A stretch of 64,000 nt of DNA from Lysobacteraceae bacterium NML03-0222 (GTDB lineage Bacteria; Pseudomonadota; Gammaproteobacteria; Xanthomonadales; Xanthomonadaceae). Under the pieces are notes generated by a model. It did no database searches. It saw nothing but the letters and a program-made list of their open reading frames with translations, and was not told where the DNA came from. Below are positions 58,320-64,000 of this stretch, piece by piece. Each line of letters starts with the position of its first letter. Within the stretch, counting starts at the first letter, position 1. The stretch lies in the NCBI GenBank assembly GCA_002798195.1, contig NWQM01000003.1:1-64000 (forward strand), in the 5' to 3' direction. The translations under genes were made by a program, and so were the position numbers.

Positions 58320-58814
58320 TCAGCGGCGGGAGCGGGATTTTTTGTCGGAGGCTTCGGACTTGGATGCCACGCCCGCTTGAGTGGCTACAAACTTCTGGAA
58401 CTGCGTCCATATTTCCATATTGCGCTCGGTCATCTGGTTCAGCATTGACCAAGGGCTTTGTCCCATCATGCCGCCCAATTGCTGGCGAAACTGGTTCTGT
58501 TGCTCAAGAAACAGCTGCATCGAGCGCTCCAGATAATTGCCCATGAAGCCTTGCAGCGAGTCGCCATAGAAGCGAATCAACTGGCTTAACAACTGGTTGG
58601 AAAGCAGCGGTTGGCCGCCTTGTTCCTGCTCACTGATGATTTGCAGCAGGACTTGGCGGGTCAGATCCTCGCCAGTCTTGGCGTCGCGCACTTCAAACTC
58701 CTCGCCATCCATGATGAGCTGGCGTACATCTTCCACAGTGATATAGCTGGAAATATCGGTGTCATACAGGCGGCGGTTGGGATATTTCTTGATGATGCGC
58801 ATGGTGAGCGGCAT
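58320..58814 (-). CDS. phaR: Polyhydroxyalkanoate synthesis repressor
   Basis: 164 aa from MPLTMRIIKKYPNRRLYDT (ATG 58814; ATG 58802 possible). The N-terminal PHB/PHA DNA-binding domain is RIIKKYPNRRLYDTDISSYITVEDVR, followed by VLLQIISEQEQGG and a central YLERSMQLFLEQQNQFRQQLG part. PhaR represses phasin and its own gene and binds PHB granules. The C-terminal tail is basic (KKSRSRR). phaE and phaC lie 2 kb away on the other strand. Confidence 0.92.
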   Translation of the reverse strand: MPLTMRIIKKYPNRRLYDTDISSYITVEDVRQLIMDGEEFEVRDAKTGEDLTRQVLLQIISEQEQGGQPLLSNQLLSQLIRFYGDSLQGFMGNYLERSMQLFLEQQNQFRQQLGGMMGQSPWSMLNQMTERNMEIWTQFQKFVATQAGVASKSEASDKKSRSRR

Positions 58815-58873
58815 GAACAATGCTGAAGGTGGCTGCCAGCATGACGCAGTGCAATAGTCAGTGCAACCGCTGC

Positions 58874-59956
58874 TCAGAAAAGTCCAAGCTGCTGCACGCC
58901 GTCGTCTTTTTCCACAAAGCCTGCCAAGCCCACACCGGCCAGGCGATACAGGGTATCGGCAGGCAAGTCCACGCGCTGGCGCAGTGCCTTGGCGACTTCG
59001 GCAAGCTCGACCGCATCGCGCGGCATGGGACTGCGGGTGATGGAGCGGGTCAATACACGAAAGTCGGCGGTTTTGAGCTTCAGCACCACAGTGCGTGTCA
59101 TGCGGCCGGGATGTTTTTGCGCCTCGCGCAGCCAGGCGTCCCAGGTTTTTTGTGCAAGCCGCTGGATTTCAGCATCCAGCGCCATCAGCGGCAGGTCTTG
59201 GGCAAAGGTGTCTTCACTGCTGATTTGGCTTGCGATGCGCCAGGGTTTCACCGGGCTGTAGTCAATGCCATGTGCCAGCTCATGCAGGCGTCGCCCCCAG
59301 CGCCCCAGGACTTGTTCGATGGCTTCAACGGGCAGTTTGCGCACATCGGCGCAGTCGCCAAGCCCCAGCGATTGCAGCCGTGCAGCGGTGACACGCCCCA
59401 CGCCCGGCAGGCGCGTGAGCGGCAGGCTGGCAAGAAAGGCATCGACCTGATGGGGTTTGAGCACGAACTGGCCATCGGGTTTGTTCCAGTCGCTGGCGAT
59501 TTTGGCAAGAAACTTGTTGGGCGCGATACCGGCAGAGGCGGTCAGCCCGGTTTCATCGCGGATGGCAGCGCGAATCTGTGTAGCAATGGCGGTGGCGCTG
59601 CCGAGATTCTGCTTGGGATGGGTGACATCCAGATAGGCCTCATCCAGCGATAGCGGCTCAATCAGATCGGTATGGCGGGCGAAGATTTCACGGATTTGCC
59701 TCGATACGGCTTTGTAGCGAGGAAAGTCCGGCGGCACGAATACCGCATCCGGGCATAGCCGTTCTGCGTGCAGTGCCGGCATCGCCGAGCGCACACCAAA
59801 GCGCCTGGCTTCGTAACTGGCCGCACACACCACCGAGCGCGCGCCGCGCCGGGCCACCACCACAGGCCGCCCGGCAAGCGCGGGGTTATCGCGCTGCTCC
59901 ACCGAGGCATAGAACGCATCCATGTCAACGTGAATGATTTTGCGGGGCGTGGGCAT
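58874..59956 (-). CDS. dinB: DNA polymerase IV
   Basis: 360 aa from MPTPRKIIHVDMDAFYASVEQ. Y-family translesion polymerase. The metal site HVDMDAFYASVEQ, the second acidic pair in IEPLSLDEAYLDVTH, and the helix-hairpin-helix segment TRLPGVGRVTAARLQSLG are present, with a little-finger domain from about 245. No C-terminal beta-clamp motif QLGLF mismatch: the protein ends VQQLGLF, a fitting clamp-binding motif. Confidence 0.95.
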   Translation of the reverse strand: MPTPRKIIHVDMDAFYASVEQRDNPALAGRPVVVARRGARSVVCAASYEARRFGVRSAMPALHAERLCPDAVFVPPDFPRYKAVSRQIREIFARHTDLIEPLSLDEAYLDVTHPKQNLGSATAIATQIRAAIRDETGLTASAGIAPNKFLAKIASDWNKPDGQFVLKPHQVDAFLASLPLTRLPGVGRVTAARLQSLGLGDCADVRKLPVEAIEQVLGRWGRRLHELAHGIDYSPVKPWRIASQISSEDTFAQDLPLMALDAEIQRLAQKTWDAWLREAQKHPGRMTRTVVLKLKTADFRVLTRSITRSPMPRDAVELAEVAKALRQRVDLPADTLYRLAGVGLAGFVEKDDGVQQLGLF

Positions 59957-60027
59957 GCGGCCATTTTCGCCTATGCCGTGTTTACATGGCGCGGGTATGC
60001 TTGGCACACCCCCTCAAGAGCCAGACC

Positions 60028-60645
60028 ATGAAGCAACGTCATTTTTCCATGCTGCGGGATTTCCATTTGGCTGACTGGTTCACGCTGGCCAATGCTTTTT
60101 GCGGCACGGGTGCGATATTCGCCGCGATGCGCTTTTTGCAAGAAGGTAATGTGCGCGACTTGCTTTGGGGCATGGCGCTGGTGCCGCTGGCGTTTTTGTT
60201 TGATGCCCTCGATGGCCGCATCGCACGCTGGCGCAAGGTCGCTTCCACGCTGGGGCGTGAGCTGGATTCGTTGGCGGATGTGATTTCTTTTGGCCTTGCC
60301 CCGGCCGCCCTGGCCTATGCCTGTGGCATGCAGGGCGGCTGGGACTGGGTCATCCTGAGTTACTTTGTCGGTTGCGGAGTCAGCCGCCTGGCACGCTACA
60401 ACGTCACTGCCGAACAGCTGGCCGGCGACGAGGGCAAGGTGCGTTATTTCGAAGGTACGCCGATTCCGACCAGTTCGCTGCTGGTTCTGGTACTGGCAGT
60501 TGCAGCCTGGCAGGGCGCAATCGGCAGTGATTTGTGGCTGGGTAGTGTGAAAATCGGCCCCTGGCAATTGCATCCGCTGGTGCTGATGTTTGCACTTTCT
60601 GGCTCATTGATGATTAGCAAGACCTTGCGCATTCCCAAGCCATGA
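60028..60645 (+). CDS. pssA: CDP-alcohol phosphatidyltransferase, PssA type (phosphatidylserine synthase)
   Basis: 205 aa from MKQRHFSMLRDFHLADWFTLAN. The complete CDP-alcohol motif DG-x2-AR-x8-G-x3-D-x3-D is visible as DGRIARWRKVASTLGRELDS followed by LAD. Six or so membrane helices. The length and N-terminus fit the short CDP-diacylglycerol:serine O-phosphatidyltransferase; other alcohols cannot be excluded. Upstream of phaE by 58 bases. Confidence 0.85.
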   Translation: MKQRHFSMLRDFHLADWFTLANAFCGTGAIFAAMRFLQEGNVRDLLWGMALVPLAFLFDALDGRIARWRKVASTLGRELDSLADVISFGLAPAALAYACGMQGGWDWVILSYFVGCGVSRLARYNVTAEQLAGDEGKVRYFEGTPIPTSSLLVLVLAVAAWQGAIGSDLWLGSVKIGPWQLHPLVLMFALSGSLMISKTLRIPKP

Positions 60646-60703
60646 AGACGATGCAAGCCGCTCACAAGGGCGTGTTAGCATCAGTGCAAAACGGGAGATA
60701 ACC

Positions 60704-61924
60704 ATGGCATATCAAGGCAACTGGCCGGGAGATTTTGAGTCACTGGCACGTCAATATTGGGCAGGCTGGAGTGAAATGATGCGGCAGGCGGCCAGCGGTC
60801 AGGCAGGCTTTGCCGCGCCGCAAGGGTTTTCCATGCCGGGTTTTTCTTCACCTGCATTCGGTGCGATGCCGCAAATGGGGATGCCCTCGCCATTGAGCTG
60901 GCCTCAGATGCTGGCGCAGTGGAGCCAGATGGCGATGTCGATGGCACAACCCCAGCCGCAGCAAATGCCCGGGCTTGACGCTGCCTTGAATGACACCCTG
61001 GGGCGCTTCCAGGCGCAGGCTGGCGACTGGTATGGACGCATGCAGCAGCTGGCAGCACAGCTTGCCGGGCAAAGCATCAGCGCGGCAGAAATCGCCTCGA
61101 AATGGAAGGAAATGCTCGAAGATAGCGGTGAAGATGCCTGGCTTGGAATGTTCCGGGCCATGCAGTCACCCAAGGCACATGGTTTTGAGCAGTGGTACAG
61201 CGCAGTACAGCCATTGCTGGAAAATCTCAATCAAGAGGCCAAGAGCTGGCTGGGACTGCCGACCATGGGGCTGGCGCGCGAGCATCAGGAGCGGCTGCAA
61301 AAGCTGGCCAAGGCGCATCTGGACTATCAGGACAAGGTCGCTGCCTATAACGCCACCTTGATGCAGTCGGCGCAAAAGGCGTACGAAAACTTCGAGAAAA
61401 AACTCACCGAGCACGAAGCGCCGGGGTTTGAAATCACCAGCGCACGCGCCTTGTTTGATGTCTGGATTGATGCGGCCGAAGACGCATTTGCACAGATGGC
61501 GTTGTCCCGCGACTATCGTGAAGTCTATGGGCAGATGGTAAACGCGCAAATGCAGCTGCGTCAGGACATGCAAAAGGAAGTGGAAAATGCCACTGCCCTG
61601 CTTGGCATTCCCACCCGTACCGAAGTCGAGGCCGCACATCGCAAGATTGCCGAGCTTGAGCGTCTGGTGCGCCGCCTGACACGCGGCGAAGCCGTGCAGC
61701 CCAGCCCGGCGGAGCCTGCGCCAAAACGCGCGGTGGCGAAAAAAGCTCCGGTGCGCGCAAGCCGAGCAACGCCCAAGGCGCCTGCCCGCAAGACGGTCAG
61801 CAAACCTGCCAAGAAGGCGAGTGCGCGACGCGGACTTCCGGCGATTGCACCCCCCAAGACGGTTGCATCGGCTGCCAAGACAGCCCGGAAAGCCACGAAG
61901 AAAACCGTGAAGCGGAGCCGTTGA
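60704..61924 (+). CDS. phaE: Class III PHA synthase subunit PhaE with a histone H1-like basic tail
   Basis: 406 aa. The N-terminal 330 residues (MAYQGNWPGDFESLARQYWAGWSEM; REHQERLQKLAKAHLDYQ; WIDAAEDAFAQMALSRDYRE; MVNAQMQLRQDMQKE) match PhaE, the non-catalytic partner of PhaC in class III synthases. The last ~70 residues are an Ala/Lys/Pro/Arg-rich low-complexity tail (APKRAVAKKAPVRASRATPK, PARKTVSKPAKKASARR) ending KKTVKRSR, not part of the PhaE core. Similar tails on PhaF phasins bind DNA. GGGAG precedes the ATG; phaC starts one base after the stop. Confidence 0.92.
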   Translation: MAYQGNWPGDFESLARQYWAGWSEMMRQAASGQAGFAAPQGFSMPGFSSPAFGAMPQMGMPSPLSWPQMLAQWSQMAMSMAQPQPQQMPGLDAALNDTLGRFQAQAGDWYGRMQQLAAQLAGQSISAAEIASKWKEMLEDSGEDAWLGMFRAMQSPKAHGFEQWYSAVQPLLENLNQEAKSWLGLPTMGLAREHQERLQKLAKAHLDYQDKVAAYNATLMQSAQKAYENFEKKLTEHEAPGFEITSARALFDVWIDAAEDAFAQMALSRDYREVYGQMVNAQMQLRQDMQKEVENATALLGIPTRTEVEAAHRKIAELERLVRRLTRGEAVQPSPAEPAPKRAVAKKAPVRASRATPKAPARKTVSKPAKKASARRGLPAIAPPKTVASAAKTARKATKKTVKRSR

Positions 61925-61925
61925 G

Positions 61926-62990
61926 ATGAGCAATCCCCTGAAATTTTCAGCTGAAGACCTTGCCAACGAAGCCATCAAAATGCAGTCCAAGCTCATCAGC
62001 GGTCTGGAAACGCTGCGCGAAGTCGGCAACTTCGATTACGGCGCCACCGAAAAGCAGGAGGTCTGGCGCGATGGCAAAACCGTGCTGTATCGCTTCGTCG
62101 GCGAGAAAAAGCCCACGGCCAAGGTGCCGCTGCTCATCAGCTATGCCCTGGTCAACCGCCCCTACATGATTGACCTGCAGGACAACCGCTCGCTGGTGAA
62201 GGGGTTGCTTGAGCGCGGCGAAGATATCTATGTGTTGGACTGGGGTTATCCAGACCGCTCCGACCGTTATCTCGACCTTGAAGACTATGTGCAGCGCTTT
62301 ATCGGCGGCGCGGTGGATTATCTGCGCAAGGCGCACCGGCAAGAGAGCGTGAATCTGCTGGGCATCTGTCAGGGCGGCGTGCTCTCGCTGTGTTATGCCG
62401 CACTCAACCCGGAAAAAGTCCGCAATCTCATCACCATGGTGACGCCGGTGGACTTCCAGACCCCGGACAATATGCTCTCCAACTGGACGCGCGGGCTGGA
62501 TGTGGACTTGTTCGTCGATACGCTTGGCAATATTCCGGCTGACTTGATGAATTTCTCCTACCTGATGCTCAAGCCCTTCCGCCTAAACCTGCAAAAATAT
62601 GTGGGCATGGTGGACATTCTTGATGATGCCAAGGCGATGGAAGACTTCCTGCGCATGGAAAAATGGATTTTCGACTCGCCCGATCAAGCCGGTGAAGCCT
62701 TCCGCCAGTTCATCAAGCAGTTTTATCAGCAAAACGGCTTCATCAATGGCGGGGTGCGCATTGGCGATGAAGAAGTGGATCTTGGCTTTGTCGATATGCC
62801 GGTGCTGAATATCTATGCCGAGCAGGATCATCTGGTGCCGCCGGATGCCTCGCGGGCGCTGAAAAAATTGGTCGGCAGCGAGGACTATACCGAGCTCAGT
62901 TTCCGTGGTGGACATATCGGCATTTATGTCTCCAGTCGTGCGCAAAAAGAAGTGCCGGACACCATCCACAACTGGCTGCGCAAGCGTTGA
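61926..62990 (+). CDS. phaC: Class III poly(R)-hydroxyalkanoic acid synthase subunit PhaC
   Basis: 354 aa. It polymerises (R)-3-hydroxyacyl-CoA, mainly C3-C5. The lipase-like box LLGICQGGVLS holds the nucleophile Cys148; the Asp of YAEQDHLVPPDASR and the His of FRGGHIGIYVS complete the triad, and WDWGYPDRSDRYLDLEDYV-type sequence (YVLDWGYPD) is conserved. The position relative to the Allochromatium enzyme (Cys149) is within one residue. It starts one base after the phaE stop, so PhaE and PhaC are made as a pair. Confidence 0.96.
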   Translation: MSNPLKFSAEDLANEAIKMQSKLISGLETLREVGNFDYGATEKQEVWRDGKTVLYRFVGEKKPTAKVPLLISYALVNRPYMIDLQDNRSLVKGLLERGEDIYVLDWGYPDRSDRYLDLEDYVQRFIGGAVDYLRKAHRQESVNLLGICQGGVLSLCYAALNPEKVRNLITMVTPVDFQTPDNMLSNWTRGLDVDLFVDTLGNIPADLMNFSYLMLKPFRLNLQKYVGMVDILDDAKAMEDFLRMEKWIFDSPDQAGEAFRQFIKQFYQQNGFINGGVRIGDEEVDLGFVDMPVLNIYAEQDHLVPPDASRALKKLVGSEDYTELSFRGGHIGIYVSSRAQKEVPDTIHNWLRKR

Positions 62991-62997
62991 TTGCCGC

Positions 62998-63321
62998 ATG
63001 TGGCCGGAAGCTGCCTCCGATACGGCCATGCCGATGCGCATGGCTGCACTGTTCAAGGCGGTTGATGAAGCCCTGTTTCATCTCTGGGACCCGATAGGCG
63101 TGGCGGAAGTGGCCGCTGCCCATGAGGTGCGTGATGAATACTGCGGCTATGTCGCGGCTGTTGTGGCTGCCTTGCAGCAGGGCATGGATGCGCAGGCGCT
63201 GGCGGCATACCTGGACATGCTTGCGCGCGAGCAGATGGGCATTGAAGGCCGGGACATCAGCAAGAAAAGCCAGGTCACGGCCAATGCATTGCTTGACTGC
63301 TATCGCCATTGGCAAGCATGA
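62998..63321 (+). CDS. Small protein of unknown function
   Basis: 107 aa from MWPEAASDTAMPMRM (an internal ATG at 63028 is possible). The sequence LFHLWDPIGVAEVAAAHEVRDEYCGYVAAVVAALQQGMD resembles small DUF1871-like or immunity-like helical proteins with WDPIG and DEYxxY. No signal peptide. It is 7 bases after phaC and overlaps the next gene by 4 nt, so it is likely part of the phaEC transcript. Function unknown. Confidence 0.65.
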   Translation: MWPEAASDTAMPMRMAALFKAVDEALFHLWDPIGVAEVAAAHEVRDEYCGYVAAVVAALQQGMDAQALAAYLDMLAREQMGIEGRDISKKSQVTANALLDCYRHWQA

Positions 63322-63791
63322 AAGCGCATGGCCTTCGTCGGGTTTTGCAGTGCCTGTTGCGATTACTGGGCGTGGCGTGGACTTTGCCCAACAGCCTGAT
63401 GGGCTTGTTGCTCGGGATTTGTGCAACTCCCTGGGGCGCAAGGCCGCGCTTGAGCCGCAGCGATTTTGCCTTGGTATTTGACCGCTGGCCTTGGGGACCG
63501 GGCGGTGCGATGACGCTGGGCAATGTCATCATCAATACCGCTGCCGACTTGGAAGCGCTTTGCTCGACCTATGCGCATCAGGCTGGGCTATGCCAGGAAC
63601 CACGGGTGAGAATCGGCAGTCACGAACGCGCCCATGTCTGGCAATACATGCTGCTCGGGCCGTTTTTTCTGCCGTTGTATTTCCTGCTGGGCGGCATCAG
63701 CGCACGCAACCCACTGGAGCGCGCCGCCGACCGCTATGCACTGGGGCAGGGCAGCTGGTGGCCTTGGCAGAGCAGTATCAAATTGCAATGA
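63318..63791 (+). CDS. Membrane protein with an HExxH motif
   Basis: 157 aa from MKAHGLRRVLQCLLRLL (ATG overlaps the previous stop by 4 nt). An N-terminal hydrophobic helix (about 9-37) and a second one (YMLLGPFFLPLYFLLGG, about 115-132) flank SHERAHVWQ, which contains HERAH, a zincin-like HExxH motif. NPLERAADRYALG follows about 30 residues later and could supply a third ligand. Similar HExAHVxQ sequences occur in DUF4157-type metal-site domains. Protease activity is unproven. No family was recognised beyond this. Confidence 0.65.
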   Translation: MKAHGLRRVLQCLLRLLGVAWTLPNSLMGLLLGICATPWGARPRLSRSDFALVFDRWPWGPGGAMTLGNVIINTAADLEALCSTYAHQAGLCQEPRVRIGSHERAHVWQYMLLGPFFLPLYFLLGGISARNPLERAADRYALGQGSWWPWQSSIKLQ

Positions 63792-63808
63792 GGGGTAGAG
63801 GCATCCAA

Positions 63809-63838
63809 TAAAAAACCCCGCACTCCAATGCGGGGTTT
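63809..63838 (-). terminator. Intrinsic terminator of rpsT
   Basis: AAACCCCGCA and TGCGGGGTTT form a 10-bp stem. In the minus direction it is followed by TTTTTTATT, and lies about 40 bases after the rpsT stop. It also serves the convergent gene at 63791. Confidence 0.88.
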
Positions 63839-63875
63839 GGGCATCAAATTCTATTTGACGCAAGAACAAGCAAAA

Positions 63876-64000
63876 TCAGCCTGCTTTCAGCGCCTTGATG
63901 CGAGCGTTCAGACGGCTCTTGTGACGAGCAGCCTTGTTCTTGTGGATGAGGCCACGCGAGGCAAAGCGGTCAAGCAGCGGCTGGGCGACGGCGAATGCAG
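63876..64000 (-). CDS. rpsT: 30S ribosomal protein S20, 3' part only
   Basis: The minus strand from the window edge reads AFAVAQPLLDRFASRGLIHK and continues NKAARHKSRLNARIKALKAG before TGA (63878-63876). This is the conserved C-terminal half of S20, with GLIHKNKAARHKSRL diagnostic. The 5' half lies beyond base 64000. Confidence 0.97.
   Translation of the reverse strand, partial: AFAVAQPLLDRFASRGLIHKNKAARHKSRLNARIKALKAG

Overview
This 64 kb window is chromosomal DNA (about 60% G+C by eye, genes packed with many 1-4 nt overlaps) from a gammaproteobacterium that looks like a member of the Xanthomonadales/Lysobacterales. The best lineage markers are the arginine operon (acetylornithine carbamoyltransferase argF', argG, argE', a fused N-acetylglutamate kinase/synthase, argC, argH), the mtnA-gyrA neighbourhood, and a yceD-rpmF-fabHDG-acpP-fabF-pabBC-mltG-tmk-holB run without plsX. 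I cannot name the genus. The window is mostly core metabolism. No phage, CRISPR array or large island is visible; the only mobile DNA is the right end of an IS3-family element at base 1-127.

Layout. 0.1-6 kb: IS remnant, mtnA, gyrA, then convergent tesB plus a DUF2007 membrane protein, and a tRNA-Ala(CGC). 5.9-12.3 kb: a peptidoglycan-turnover cluster, with NlpC/P60 endopeptidase, L-Ala-D/L-Glu epimerase, L,D-transpeptidase and a DAACS symporter on the minus strand, and a divergent beta-lactamase-fold serine hydrolase. 12.3-16.1 kb: MoxR ATPase / DUF58 / TgpA-type transglutaminase operon. 16.1-18 kb: GT39 membrane glycosyltransferase. 18-29 kb: yceD-rpmF, fatty acid synthesis, folate (pabBC), mltG, tmk, holB. 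29-34.2 kb: ppnN, a Nudix-ThiE fusion, thrS and infC. 34.3-42.5 kb: class III aminotransferase, queA, a Fur-box-preceded iron ABC transporter, and two poorly known genes. 42.6-51.1 kb: hypothetical protein, mfd, GNAT, DUF808, pilZ, cysS, small exported protein. 51.1-58.3 kb: arginine biosynthesis operon. 58.3-63 kb: PHA genes (phaR, phaE, phaC) around dinB and a phosphatidyltransferase. 63-64 kb: two small unknown genes and the 3' end of rpsT.

The most interesting feature is regulatory. Upstream of argF there is a short ORF whose last codons are packed with arginine (SRARRRRCYR), followed by mutually exclusive RNA pairings and a strong intrinsic terminator directly before argF. This is the layout of a ribosome-mediated transcription attenuator for arginine, which I do not recognise as a described element. 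Other regulatory points are an AUC start codon on infC, a structured 190-nt leader on thrS, a perfect 21-bp palindrome in a 19-bp-spaced promoter of ppnN with apparently leaderless mRNA, a consensus promoter giving a near-leaderless yceD mRNA, a tRNA promoter whose -10 box contains the stop codon of the gene before it, and a Fur box over the -10 of the iron transporter. All functional statements rest on reading motifs and context; no database search was run.
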